Below are positions 11,536 through 24,544 of a DNA stretch of 64,000 nt, in pieces. Made by a program: the position numbers and the translations under genes. The notes beneath the pieces are model-generated. The model was not told the origin of the DNA. It did not search any database and worked only from the letters and a program-made list of their open reading frames with translations. How positions within the stretch are numbered: the stretch's first letter is position 1; each line of letters starts with the position of its first letter. The stretch comes from Sipunculus nudus (taxonomy: Eukaryota; Annelida; Sipuncula; Golfingiida; Sipunculidae), in assembly GCA_026874595.1 (NCBI GenBank), contig CM049314.1, positions 58,020,300-58,084,299 of the forward strand, in the 5' to 3' direction.

Positions 11536-14500
11536 ACTGACCAAGTAATAATAATCAAATAACAGCGAGATTTCTCGCTAAATGTAAGATCTCCTTATAT
11601 ATTTACATGTGAACTTAAGCATAGTAATACATCAAATAATATTACCAGATAATTCAATGATTGCACAGTAGTTTTAATCAGTTAAAGAAAGTCTACCTGT
11701 AATATACAACACCTATACATGACTTTAATTGAGGGAAAATGGTAAGCAGTGCTGCCCAAGAATTTGTAACATCAAAGTTATTTATTACCCTACAGGTATC
11801 TATGAATATAACATTCAAATTAGATATCAGGGTTAGTTACCTATTCATTAGTTTATTTGCATAACGAGAATTTCCTTTTTAATCTGTGTCTAGCCTTTAC
11901 AGTTTATTGTTTATATTTTTATAAATCATTATTTTATCATCAAGAATATTATCATTCTGATTTTTATCATTATCTATTTCTTCTTATTAAAATCTGTAGA
12001 TTCAGATTATGTGTAATAGCTAAGTTAGTTTGTAGTACTCAAATTTACACCACAAAATTAACGTTTCTAAACTCGAATCCGCAGTGAAATATGTATTTTG
12101 GTAACAAAAAAAAGTTTTACCCATCAAGCAATGTATATTTGGTTTGTTATTTATTTTAAATATCATTACTCTCAAATGCAATATAGAGTAGACATAAACT
12201 TTAAGTCAGCTTATTTGTTCATTTTATTCGTGTATTGATTCAACTTATTTAGTATTTTGGTGTGTTGCTCACCTATTAATATTATTGATAGGATTTCACT
12301 GAAATTAACCTAATTAAACAAGTTAAGCTTCTAAATGAGTGATGCCAGTTTAACTGGTGTGTTAAGTATGCACGCTGGTCTAATTTATTTTAATTACTCC
12401 CAATACTTAAGAGAGAAAAATTTGTGCTGGTTGATGTTATAGCTAGGTTTAGATATGATGACAGGTACAATCCTATGCAAGTGGCGCCACCATACCAGAT
12501 ACAAAATACTCTAGGTGAAAGGTGGTACCCTGCAAAAATCTAGAACTCTCAAGGCGACACACAAAACCCACAGGGCAGACATGCAGCCACGTCAGACACC
12601 TATATCACTAGGCAAAAATTGTTTCCATGCCGGAGAACATCTCCTAAAAAAGCGACTGGGAACCTTGCCAGCAATAAAACACTGCATAAGAAGGGACAAC
12701 CAAGCCGGGTATCACCCAAGGCAACTGGTATAAATTTTATGCCCTTATATGCTAAACTAAATAAAAACTCAACCAGGAAAAGCACATACTATGCCGGGAT
12801 ATTAACCCTAAAAAGCAACTAGTAAATGTCTCAAGGTTGAGGCAGAATTAAATGGTACTATGCCAGATACTGAGATCTAGGCAAATAGAATACCAATAAA
12901 AAACCTTCCACGCGTGTCAGACATGTTACATCCAGCCTATAGGAAGTTAATTTCACCAGAGAAATTCAAAGTTATACTCATGCATATCAAGTCCAGCAGT
13001 ATGTGAGGCAGACAGAATAAACTGCCTTTATTAAATTGATAAGTATCATACTATTTACTTTTGAATTTGTCTAATCAAGTAGAGTTATAAATGTTACTCA
13101 CTATCATTGGAAATGACTAAGTTTGTAAAAATTTCATTTTAAAAAAAGAATTTTATAATCAAATGTAATTAATAATAAAATGTTTATGAACAGTTTAAAT
13201 AGCTTTGAGCTAATAGTCTACATGTGTGTTAAAATTAAAAGCAAATACAAAATCCAAAATCAACAAATGAATTTAGTCAAAGTGTAAATAAAATATGAGC
13301 ATGCCTCAGAGGTAATCCGCTGATAATTACTAAATTTTCATTTAAAAGATTGATCTAGATTATTAAGTACTGATCTATTTTTATTGTTATATTTTTGTTT
13401 TATCATCATAATTCATTATTAATTGTAACAAGTTATTAGGATCATCTAAAGGCAAGGGCTAAACACCTTAAAAGTATCTGCTTATATCAGTTGGACATGT
13501 AAGAGAGACCAACAGGAAGATAGGCCCAATTATTAAATAATATTTTATTTGAATGTTATTTCTATTGGTGTAATTAGTTTACTAGTTTTATTATTTATTA
13601 TTATTATAATTTGAAGTGGGTTACTTGTACATTATTGTTAAAGGTACAAATTTTTAGGTTGGGTATAAGGTACATGACACATGACATGGGTTCACATGAC
13701 ATCACACCAGGTAACAGGTGTATCTAAATACTTGTGGTGTGTTAGGTAACTTGTCTGGGCTCTTTTGACAGAGTTTTAGTGTTGATATCTCAACTTATCC
13801 TACTCAGTATGATATAACCCCATATGGGGCAAAGAATGCACCTGGATTATCAATCTGACCTGCCAGATAATGGGATTACCAGCAGGCCCTGTGAGACACA
13901 GCTAACTTTGAAACCCTATGGTGATGTTTACACACCTGGGGATTATGCAATAACCTGTGACCAGGGGATGAAACTTGATCATCGGTCAGGTTGTTTGAAT
14001 GACACACTAAAATGTATCTACCAGGCAGTGGATACTGATGTTTGTGCCCTTTCTGTAATTTAAAATTGGCCAAACAATAGACCACGTACCAGGTACGGTA
14101 ATTTAAGGATTTAAAGCTTTGTTTTAAAGAACAGCATGTTGGCTAAATTTCTTTATTCAAGAAACCCATTTGGTTTAAACATAAAGATCACTGAATTTCA
14201 TGTTTTTACAAAAACATTTGAATGTACATCAGGATTATAAAATATTTTGAACTGACAATCTAGATGGAATAATAAGATATTTAATTGATGTTTCTATCAA
14301 AATACATTCACAATAACCAGTTCAGTGGTATTCATTCAATATGTACATGCATAACGTAACAGTTGTTCCATTCTACAGCATCTATACATATGTACAAACT
14401 AGAAGCTATGTTACTCTTATTCAGGAGACAGCTACGTATAATGAAAGGTTGAGCTGTTACTCTTATTTCAGTATAATCCAGCTAATTTAGATCAAGTCCT

Positions 14501-15488
14501 AAAAGTTGTTATATACATAAAATCTGATCAACTGATTAATTTTGCAAAGAAAAGGTAATTCATTAAAAGTAAAATATGACATATATACAATTGCAGGCAC
14601 AAGTTGCCTGGCTGCATGTTTACATGGGGGGCATTAAATATTTGCGGATTAAGCTTATGCCCAATGTAATAAGAAGATGCGTGTCACAGTTTTTTCACAC
14701 ATCACACAATGGTACATAAGCACATGTTATTTCTCTTGCTTTTACATCTTATAAAGTCACACATTTTTGTATATAAATAATTATTATACACTTTTTTTTT
14801 TATTTTTGTTCTATAACCTAGTGAGAACACGCAATTCAAGTGTAACACTGAGGGATTTAATTTCAAACAAGGACTGAGGTAATTAGAAATATAATGATAT
14901 TACGGCTTTCATTTTATAAGAATGAAAAACTAATATGACAGGTTTATCCACAATGAAAATTCCCAATAACCGTAGTATTTACTGTAAATTGTACAAATAA
15001 AAGGATCAATACTGTGGGAATACTGTACACCTACCAATGATTTTGAATTTTTTTTTTTGCAGCTGATTTTTGAAGCAGACACTGTTTTATAATGTATACG
15101 CCGCTTGATAGCCAAGGAAGGGCAAATTACTATAATGGTTTGTCAAAAGTAATCTAAAGTAGTTCTAGCCTTTCCAAATAAAATAATGCGCATTGTTCTT
15201 TAAACAGAGATGGGCCTACATTTATAAAAATCCCCTATTCTAGTTCACGTAATAAATGCACAAAATAAAATAATTTTCCTTAAGAAATGAAACTCAGGCA
15301 TTTTTAAAGCTGTTACTATGTTTCTATTTGAATAGATCACTTATTTAGCAGAATTTTACAACCTAAGCCCCTTTTTATAAGTATATACTGATGCTAAAAT
15401 CCCAGAATTAACTCAAAATAAGCAATTTATTTACCAGAATTCGTCTCCTAGCTGTTAATAACAGCTTAAAAAAGCATCGCTCGCCAGA

Positions 15489-15987
15489 TGTAGCTGCTTA
15501 TTTATTCTGGGAGGAAATTGGGCTTGGGCAGCATGCACTCGCACAATTTAAAGAGATAAAATAACACTTTCTTACTGGAATAAAACTTAAGCCTAAACCT
15601 TCAAAATATCAGGACTGCATATTATTATCTAAACTTATAATTGAAACAGAAAGGTACTTACCAGACTAGATAAAAGGACTGCTCTTTGGTTGTGGGTGGC
15701 TCTTCACCTGGGTAGCCGACATTGTCGTAAAACCAACCCCAAGGTGAAAAAGAAGCCATATACCCTCTGCCTGCCACAGAGGGCAGGCATAGGGTTCCAC
15801 TGCTCGATGATCCAAGAGAGACCGGAATTGCCAGGGCAAGGGGGTTTTATCTCTGAGGGGCAGAAGGCGAAGTCCTTAGCTGCCTGTGATTGGCTATGGG
15901 GCATCTCTATGTTTACTGTCAATCAGTGTTTATGCCCCACCCCTGCATGACCAACTGAGGTCCAGGTCAAAGGGCAAGAATGTTACA
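15489..15987 (-). repeat. 5' LTR of copy 1 (element orientation)
   Basis: This LTR has the same length and, by eye, the same sequence as 9516-10014. Just outside its inner edge, on the minus strand, lies TCTGGCGAGCGATGC, where a tRNA primer would bind. Confidence 0.9.
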
Positions 15988-16110
15988 AGGGGAAACAGGG
16001 CTCCGCTACTCACCCTATATGTGGAGAATGTAACACAATGTCAAGAAGGATATTACCCAGCCGATAATCAGGGAGAAAAGGGCACCGCCACGCAGGCCTC
16101 CCTTCAAGAT
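15988..16110 (+). repeat. Cysteine-coding minisatellite, right part
   Basis: This is the continuation of the 8815-9515 array after the LTR insertion. It contains one clear unit (TGTGGAGAATGTAACACAAT) and the start of a diverged one. The frame reads CQEGYYPADNQGEKGTATQ before leaving the repeat. Confidence 0.8.
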
Positions 16111-16321
16111 TTCATTAATTTAACTCTTTCCTTACTTATAGTACATCGATCATAAAAAGTCCCTGCAAAACGCATTATTGCTTTCTTTGAGGGGGTTTCT
16201 ACCTTAAATAGAACATTAAGTTCTACAAAACACATAATTTTCAATCTCTTTTACAATTACCGTCTAACTACTGACAATACGTGTCATAGTACCGACCATG
16301 CCATGAGCATGGGTAGGGCTA

Positions 16322-16520
16322 CACAGGGGCGGATCCAGGATTTAGGAAAAGCAGGGGTCCAACCCAGGAGGACTAATGACAAAACCTAATAAAAGTCTCT
16401 AGGTCTATGAAAAAGGGGGAGGGGGTCCCGGCCGCAAAAAAATTGGTCCGAAACCCTTAAAAAAGGTTGCGGCCCCTGAGGGGGGGGGGGGGGGCTGGGT
16501 CCGTTCCTGGAACTTCCCTG
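16322..16520. mobile_element. Possible small MITE-like repeat
   Basis: The left side GGGGCGGATCCAGG and the right side GGGTCCGTTCCTGG are imperfect inverted partners around a G-rich core with a long G run at about 16480-16494. Such units often mark short non-autonomous DNA elements. I could not define a target duplication. Confidence 0.3.
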
Positions 16521-16529
16521 CCTTAAAGC

Positions 16530-18700
16530 ACACATTTTATTCATATTTAATATCTTTTTTACATCAAACTATCCTTTTTACTTCTAACAGTAATAATATA
16601 TGTAACCAATCAAAGATCTTCGAGAATCTTAATGTCCCCTTCCCCATTTCGGTCCGCAGATGTAAACATCATCAGTAACCAGATCAACAAGGTAAACATG
16701 CCGATGTATATTTCAAATGACAGGAGCATAGCACCACTTAATAAAAATATAAATATTTGTACATATTTGATTGAAACAGTATCCCGCTGAAAATCTATAT
16801 TCTAACTTTTAGAATAAAAAAAAAATATCCAACATGCAGCATCTGATTTAATACACTCCGCCCCCCCCGAAAAGCCCGGTAAATAAGCTGGTTTATTATA
16901 TATATTTAATCATGCAAAGGAGCAAATTACCCAGGTACCGCCCGACAAATGGTGATGGAATTTTATGTGCTTATTCACCCACAAGACCATTCACTGGCTC
17001 CTACAACTTCATAACCCTCCCTGATTAAAGTGCCCAATCACCTACCTTTTAAAAAAGAATGTATGCGATTTCTGACTTCTTTTGTGTATATATAAATGAT
17101 CTGAGGGTTATTTTGGTTGTGAAAATATCTAATAAGGCCTTCATGAAGGATCTGTGAACTTGTTTATCAACAACATGTTTGTAAACACAGCAATGTTGAT
17201 GAACGGGGAAAACATGTTACATAAGGTGGTAGGTTGCATATATGCGGAAGTAGGAAGGTCACTTATTGCACAACACCATTTGCATAGCTCTGGCTAATTT
17301 GACTTGCTACAAGATGCCGCTGTTGAATTTGTTTCAATTATTTTGGCGTGCTTGACTGTTTTGGCCCGTTTAAGAGTTTCCTGAGCTTTATTGCTGTTAC
17401 TCCCTACAACATTGTCCGATATCCATAAGTGGATCTATGTGATCTATTCTACAACTGGTCAAAGGTATAGGTGAATAGGGTTGCATATATCTCTTGGAGA
17501 AAAACAAAATAAATAAAATAAATGTACAACTCCACTGCAAATGTAGTTTCTCGTTTACAATGCTTCACCACAACGTGTATATAGCAGGTCAACGTAAGTC
17601 AACGGATTACTTTAAAAAAAATAACTCATAAAATAGAAATGAATATATTTGGTGAATTTTGGCAGAAAAATAAAAAAAAAATAAAATACCCTTCAGAGTG
17701 CTTGACTTATAATCCTGTACAAGAAATTAAAAAAAAAATCTCCAGGTGTTCTATTGAATTACAGCATGAATAAAAGTAAGCATTCGATATCCGCATTTCG
17801 CTTTTAGTGAGAAATAGGTTATCCAAATGTGCTGAACTATCACTCATTTATTTACGAACACTACCAGGTTTCTCCACCAGGTGTCATTCATGGGTAGCTC
17901 TACATTTCAAGGCGGGCCTACAAAGAGATTAATCAGTTGACACCCGTAACTAGATGAGGTCAGTTCCAATTTCAGATCTAGTTGCGCTAAGTTGATGCAT
18001 GACAAGATGCATATGAAGTATCTGATATAAAGAATGCAATATTGCATGCCATATCTATCATCATGCACTCTATAGGTTTTTGTTGAATAATTAAGTTACC
18101 AATACACGGCCGACAAGCAATCATGGTAAATGAAAGTATGAGTAAAACATCTGCGGTCATTTCTCAACATGTTCTATATTCACTTTCGTTTCGTTGCGAT
18201 AAAAAAACCGGGTTCATTTAGTTAATTTTCATATAGAGTCAGCAAGTCACAGAGACAGACATGTCCTGAAAAAGTGTTTTCGATGGTTCATGAGCATAAG
18301 ATAAACAAGCCACAGGAATAGGAAAATGGTATATTAATTTTATTTTACTGAACATGATAAAAAATAATAATATTAATATTCTGAATTTATCATATTTTTG
18401 TTATGTATATGATTATAACAAACATGATCTAGCAGTGTCTTACCTTATACCTGTCATGTAAGACCTGAATACTAGTGGGTGGTCTGTGGATTTGTAAGGA
18501 AATCTATGAAAATGTTTTGTAGGTCAAGTATTTTATGTACCAGAGACAAAAAAAAAACCCGAGGCTAAAGACTTTTCTTGACAAAGATTTCAAGAATTCG
18601 GTCAACATAAGTTTTATAATAAAGCTGCTTACTGAAATGAATGAATTATATATATATAAAAATATAATATTAATTGCATTACATGTACATTATTAAGAAA
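16530..18700. other. No gene seen
   Basis: This is AT-rich non-coding DNA without recognisable exons, repeats or RNA genes. Confidence 0.5.
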
Positions 18701-18706
18701 AGAGTG

Positions 18707-18708
<2 letters not shown>

Positions 18709-18773
<65 letters not shown>
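18709..18773. repeat. (TA)n microsatellite
   Basis: This is an uninterrupted TA run of about 65 bp that directly abuts the 3' side of the Penelope-like element. Confidence 0.95.
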
Positions 18774-18774
<1 letters not shown>

Positions 18775-20830
18775 CTCTGAAGAAAAACAACAATGTTAAT
18801 TCACAACAGTCTGTTTCACGGGATGCGACCCGATCATCAGGTGAATGTGGTTAGAATGAAGCTAACGGCGTGGTTCGAAAAGCCGAGACTTTACGAGATT
18901 ACGAGATTATGCTTTGTGCGATTCGGGGGGGGGGCATGTGAAAGACTGACACTGATCCTATTGTCCTCGGGTGCACAATAGGATTGGTCGGGGTACACGT
19001 GCGATACTGGAACATAACAGGGCGGGGCAAAGAGGTTATTTATTGTTGTAAATTTTATATATAATACATAGATATATACCAATTAGCATATTGAACTGAT
19101 TTCTAATAGGGTCTTGGAAACAGTGAACAAATCAGTAGTATACATATGATAAAAATACACAAATACTATGAAAATACACAATATACAAGGCAAATATAAA
19201 AGGCAAGCTTTTCAGACAAGCAGAGATCACACTTCCTGGTCCCACAGAAGTAAGGTGCTGCCCTGGCAGATATTTCTCAGGAGAGCTTGTAATTGATATT
19301 GTTGTCTTTTAGTGACCAAATGTTTTTAGACAGTTCAGTATTTTTAGCGTGGGATCTGTTCCGAAAGGATTGCTTGTGGTTATTGTATCTTGTCTTGAAA
19401 TCACCTTCAGTACACCCTATGAAGTGTTTCACGTCATTTTCTGTTCTAACTGTTGCCTTATAGACAATGCATTTCAGCTGACATTGACCATTCATAGGAC
19501 ATTCGTCTTTTTTACGGCAGTTACATTGTTTTTAAGGTACATTCACAACATTGTCGGTATTTAAAACCTTCATATTATGTTTGCTGATCAGGTTAGACAT
19601 GTTGGGTAGACAGCTATAGCTAATTTTCAAATGGTTCCTGTTGAATAACCTGTGGTACCTGTGATGTTGAGGGAAGTGTTTTTCAACTAGTTTCATGAAT
19701 TGTCTGCCAATGTTGGTTTTTACATGACGGCTGTAGGGTGGATTAAACCATATTATTTTCCTTTTCCTGTTTCTTTTGCTTTTCACTGTGGGTTCAACAT
19801 ATTTTAAGCTTTCTGAGAACACGCTTTTCGCTAAAGCTTTGTCATACATGGGTTTGGCTTTCATAAATAGCTCTTTATTGCAGGAGATGTCAGACACGTT
19901 TGCTGATCATCATAGGTATCTGCTTAATGAAAGCGGGGGGGGGGGGGGGGGGTTGATTGGATTGTGTGTGGAAATAGAGCGGGTCATTGTTTGGTTTTCT
20001 GTAAGGGTAGAATATGTCATTTTGGAGGTCAAATGTTACGTCTAAGAAATCTGTGCAGGTCAGGTTAGTTTCAATGGTTATCTTTAACCCAATCATTTTC
20101 TTACATGTGCTGTCTGCTTTGGGTCCAGACATGTTGGGGAAACAACCTAAACCGTCATCACGATACAGGCCTAGAGCATTTTCACCAAATTCCTTTTTCA
20201 ACATATCGAGGATGTATAAACCAACAATTTCGCATACTTCAGCGCCATCAAAACTGCCCATGGTGACGTCAAAACTTGTATGATCTTTTTTCACCCAGGT
20301 GTTACCGTTGCTAAACAGTAAGCTTTTCCTGCTGTGCAGGATGGTTTTGATAACATCCTCTGGAATGGAGACCATGATTTTGGCAAATTTGAGGGCTTTC
20401 ATGAGGAGATTTTCTGTGATCGAGGGGTAAAAGTCAACAATATCAAACTTTATGAACTTAGATATTTGTTTCAACTTCAATTTCTTGAACCAAGATATTA
20501 CCTGTGCGGTATTTTGCCATTGGTTGAGTTTGGTTTTCAGTCTCAGTTGGCTATTATTTTTTTCCAAGTGCTTTTTGCTAATGATACCTATTTCAGATTT
20601 TGCTGGATTTATCAATCTGCACTTGGGGTTTTGTTCAAAATTATCCTTGTGGTCTTTCAAAGTAATGTAAGCATTGCGCTCGGTCATGACTTCGATGCGG
20701 TCTGCTAGGTTAAGGGAACCGGCTATTTCTTTGGCTTCTGTATTGATATTTTTACAGATATTTTTGTCTGCTTTTTTGTATGTCTTAGTGATATTTTCTG
20801 TAAGAAGTTTATTGTAGTATTCTTATATAT
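18774..20830 (-). mobile_element. Penelope-like retroelement, 5'-truncated and decayed
   Basis: Reading the minus strand, a frame from about 20819 to 19898 encodes a reverse transcriptase. It has a YITLKDHK-type start, the palm motif FIKFDIVDFYPS (catalytic Asp), the block FDVTMGSFDGAEVCEIVGLY and the catalytic YRDDG box. The frame continues through a linker and a cysteine cluster (CNCRKKDECPMNGQC), then a GIY-YIG-like endonuclease with IVYKATV and FIGCTEGDFKTRYNNH, ending near 19190 with a CGTRKCDLCL block. Breaks: a one-base loss near 19899, TAA near 19534 and TGA near 19277 (in place of Trp). A run of G at 19936-19952 codes a Pro stretch. The 5' part is missing and the end abuts a short TA run. 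RT plus GIY-YIG plus hammerhead is diagnostic of the Penelope class. Confidence 0.85.
18795..18866 (-). ncRNA. Hammerhead ribozyme of Penelope-like element
   Basis: On the minus strand the conserved core CTGATGA is followed by a stem II hairpin (CGGG, loop TCGCAT, CCCG) and then GAAAC, all at about 18811-18840. A very short stem III (AC paired with GT around AGACT) and a following T give the expected cleavage position. Stem I then closes between TTCAC just before CTGATGA and GTGAA just after the cleavage site (plus positions 18841-18845 and 18800-18804). This matches the type I hammerhead with minimal stem III known from Penelope-like elements, and it lies downstream of such an element here. 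The base next to each core strand in stem II is a U-U mismatch, so activity is uncertain. Confidence 0.7.
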
Positions 20831-20834
20831 ATAT

Positions 20835-21575
20835 TTCCTTGGAAGGGCCTTTGCTCTATGCTATATCAGGCGTACTTGAATATTTCCTGATAAACGTTTA
20901 AAGACACTTTAATCTTTCACCTTATTCCTGTCATTGATCAAAACCCATTTAGTTCTCTGAATTTGGAACATGATCATGATTTTCCTATAAAAATCTGAAC
21001 ACCGTATTGCGATATATCGATATATCGATAATACCGCGCAGCCCTAGTATTATACATTTCGATGTTGTATTACAAATATGCAGCTGACTGATCTTTGGCG
21101 GGACCTGTACCCTACAGCTAGCTATTTCAACAAATTTAGGGCTTCATGGTAAAGTAATCATTCGATCAGAGAGTGGCATGCTGTAGACAAAATGTCCGTG
21201 CTCAACATTATGTGAACTGTAAGAATAGCACTTTGTTTAAAAAAAAGAATAAAGACGTTAATATTACATAATATTGTATTGATCATTATTTAGATGCTGG
21301 AATCAGTAAAAACACCTTTTGTAATTTTGTTGACAATTTCTAAGTGAATCTTAAATTATTACCACTGTATCCATTACTTTTTCACCTTTGCAATGTAACA
21401 AGTGTGGCTCTTCGTAAATATCTCTTCGAGTTTCTTTTCTTAAATTGTATAACTCACTGGAAAGAGATTTATTTATCCGTTTGCTAGGGAATCTCTTGCG
21501 AAATTATCAGGGAACAATCATAAAAAAATTTGAATATTTTTATGTTTCATGTTAGACCAATTAAAAAAAATGTAA
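20835..21575. other. No gene seen
   Basis: This is AT-rich DNA. A CGATATATCGATATATCGAT palindrome near 21009-21030 followed by GCAGCCCTA looks like the terminus of a hAT-type element, but no partner end was found. Confidence 0.4.
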
Positions 21576-21582
21576 TAAACGT

Positions 21583-21875
21583 TCACCAGACGCATTCTGT
21601 AAGAAAATTACATACGACCACCAGACGCACTCTGTAAGAAAGTAACACAAGACCACTAGACTCACACTGTAAGAAAGTTACATACGGCCACCAGACGCAC
21701 TCTGTAAGAACGTAACATTCGACCACCAGACGCACTCTGTAAGAAAGTTACATACGATCACCAGACGCACTCTGAAAGAAAGTTACATACGATCACCAGA
21801 CGCACTCTGTAAGAAAGTAACATATGACCACAGACGCACTCTGTAAGAAAGTTACATACGATCACTAGACGCACA
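21583..21875 (+). repeat. 35-36-bp minisatellite, about eight copies
   Basis: The unit CACCAGACGCACTCTGTAAG plus AAAGTTACATACGAC is repeated head to tail with small substitutions and one 1-bp loss. There are no unique spacers, so it is a simple tandem array. Confidence 0.9.
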
Positions 21876-22376
21876 TTGAACCATAAGCAAGGCCAAGACT
21901 TCCTTCGGAATAAAGTTGAGAATGGCGAATACGAGTTCCAAGAATGACAATATATCGCTCATGAATTAAATCAAATTAAAGAAGAACAAAGATACGCATG
22001 TTTTATTTCTATATATAACAAAGGCGTTCTACAAGAAGAACGCACATTGGTTTTATCTGGATCAAATGCTGATATTTGATATTTTCCTTACTGAGGTTTA
22101 AAGAAAGCATTTATCGGGGAAAAGTGTAACAAAACAGGTCTCACGGTCTGTATAAAACATTGAGGACGATTAGTATGGTTAGTAGCAGTATATTTAACGT
22201 AAATCATTTGTCGACTAAATTACTTTGAGCAACTGCTTAACAAAACAAAGTCATTTTCTTATGAGAACTCATTTTTTTGATAAGTAAGAGAAAATTTTCA
22301 AATTATAACAGCTTTTGCGTTTAAAACATGGATGAAATAAAACAATTAGAAAAAGTTCCCGTTATTTCTTTCAGCT

Positions 22377-23862
22377 CTAGTTATTGGTACTGCTGCAGGA
22401 ACACTGGTTTCTCCCAAAACATTCGTGTCGGAAGTCGTAGAGGCAGCTATCCCGCCTTTCGCTCGACAGAATGGCAATCACCTCGGCGTGATCGTTGTGG
22501 AACTTCATGACCTTGACGTGGAAGTGTCCATTGTCATCGTAAGCAGTGTGCAGCTGCAAAGCAAATAAGATGTCATCGTTTCAGCTTATAGTAACTGGAC
22601 TAATCTGGTCGGAGCAACGTGGGGTGAATATATTTCTTAAATAATGTCTAGCCTTATTTCTTGTAAAGACAACTATAAACTATATTTGGATAGCCAAATG
22701 CTCAATTTTGATAATAACAATACAACTGCTAGACCTATCAAACCACAATTTTCAAGTTGAATACTGAAATAAGGAAAATAGAATAACAGTGGTGATGTAT
22801 TCATACATAATGAAATTATATAAGTATATTATTTTTTGTATATTCAACATGTGAAAAAAAGTTTACCACCCTCGCATTGGAAGTTAGTATACTTCTCCTG
22901 AAGAAGTTTCTGTAGTTATCTAACATGTTAACAATTGTAGTTACTGAAGTGTCCTCCAGTTCTGTTAATTAACGAGAATATTTTATTCGTTTCCCATATA
23001 ATTTTAATCAGGTCTAGTTTCGTTTCCATTACGACCTGAGACACTGACGATAAAGGTTTCATTTATTGAAAAAGATTAATCGTTTGGCAACTACCTTGAT
23101 CATATACAGATTATCAATTCCATGGTTTCTCACTCGGTAGCTCAGTGGCGTGAAGTTGACCAGGTTGCCATATTTCCGTTCCAACTGAGGTCGTATCTGA
23201 AGAATCAAACTGTTTTTAGCAATAATATAAAAGTTCGCGTATTACGATTTTATCCCATAAACATTAATCTAAATATTTCGAATACCCTGAAAAAAATATA
23301 CAAAATTTAAAGAGAAAATTAATTCAAGGGTCATAGCATTTCATGAAAATGCAACTTAAAAAAAAAACATAAACGAGTACTTGTTATAAAAAAGCAATGT
23401 AATTCAAAACACTTTTCTGACATTCATACAGCTAAAATGTAAATACATGGACAAGTACTTGTGTAAATATTACAAATGTAATGAAATTGTATAACACTTT
23501 TTGATATGCGCACAGCAAAAATGTATGTCATTTAAAACACAGCAGTATTCGGATTATTAATTCTGCATATTAATAAAGATCATTATATTGGTAAAACCCA
23601 CATATGCCTAAAACAATACCGCTGTCCTAACATATGCAGTCTTAAATCCTTTCACTAATATCTTAAACTGTTAAATAAATATAAATTTGGTTCCACATAT
23701 AAATGCCTTAACCATAATCTCCATTGTTTTGTAGCTGTGTAAGAAATCTAAAACCAGCGTGAGTTTAAATTACACGTTTCTTACCTTTTCACAAAGAAAC
23801 CTCACAGTATTGTTTGGGCACTTTGGTGGTGACCAAATATTTTCCTCGTCGCAGCAGAGCAT
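22377..23862 (-). CDS. Stefin-like cystatin, paralogue A (3 exons)
   Basis: Exons 23862-23785, 23196-23095 and 22553-22377 join in phase 0 at good splice sites into 118 residues, from ATG to TAG. Stefins are cytosolic inhibitors of papain-type cysteine proteases. The 102-bp second exon, starting IRPQLERKYG and ending NLYMIK, matches the stefin exon that ends NYFIK in position, phase and length; the third exon (GHFHVKVMKFHND) fits the beta-strand block that follows. There is no signal peptide, as expected for stefins. The QVVAG loop is replaced by NHGID, so papain inhibition is doubtful. Extra cysteines are present (CC at residues 3-4 and a C-terminal CSCSS). The near neighbour at 27475-28578 is a tandem paralogue. 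The fold call is fairly sure; function is open. Confidence 0.7.
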
Positions 23863-23869
23863 GGCTGGT

Positions 23870-24535
23870 TTCTCCGTTTATGCAAAAATGAATACTTGGT
23901 GAGAAATGTGCACACATATATAATATGTGTCTCATAATCTGGCGATTTAATTTGCAGTAATATACTATATACGATCAAATTGATTGATTACTATTACAGA
24001 TATTTTGCGTCGCAACTGAATTTTCACAAAATACTAATGTATATCTCATTATGATATTATACTGTGAATATTTTCATTTTTTGTTTCATTATCTGAAAGT
24101 TTAGTCCATTAAAGCGACAATGTTGTTACTAAACTGTTGGGAAATATAGTTTTTGTTCTGTTATGTGCTTTCGTTATGCACTTTTGTTAACCCAGAAAAT
24201 CAAGGTAAAGGTCACACTGTTAATTGTGAGCTGTCGGCGAGAAAAGGCATGATCATGAGTGACGTATTGACTTGAGCTGTTGATGACTGTAAATAACCCT
24301 TAGATAAGCGACGCCTCTCAATGTTTACGTCTGTATCTTACTGCCTATGTGGGTTCATTTATCATTCATAAGGAACACTTTTTCAACTAATGCCCATTCA
24401 ACTTGAAGGACAGTTTTTAAATTTTATGGTATTTATTATTTGGGGATAAAAATGCGCTAAAGGTTTGAAAAAAAGACAGCTATATTATATTAATTTATCC
24501 GCTTAAGCTTTCGTGGACTGCTTTTTCCCCGTTTC
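23870..24535. other. No gene seen
   Basis: This is the upstream flank of stefin-like gene A. It is AT-rich, with no clear TATA box or conserved element. Confidence 0.4.
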
Positions 24536-24544
24536 ACTCATTGG

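Larger units (their letters stand above)
9516..15987 (-). mobile_element. Non-autonomous LTR retrotransposon, copy 1
   Basis: Two 499-bp LTRs (9516-10014 and 15489-15987) with TG...CA ends bound a 5.5-kb interior. I saw no difference between them. The flanks carry a 4-bp AGGG duplication (9512-9515 and 15988-15991), and removing the element restores the minisatellite exactly, which shows the insertion directly. Orientation is minus: reading that strand, the 5' LTR is followed after two bases by TGGCGAGCG, a primer-binding-like site, and a purine tract (AGGGGGGAAGGA) abuts the 3' LTR. The interior has no gag, protease, RT or integrase frame, so it must have been mobilised in trans, as in LARD-type elements. 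The 4-bp duplication suits a Ty3/gypsy-type integrase. Identical LTRs imply a recent insertion. Confidence 0.9.

Noticed and set aside
21583-21875. Regular 35-36-bp repeats resembling a CRISPR array
   Set aside because: Units follow head to tail with no unique spacers, and the genome is eukaryotic.
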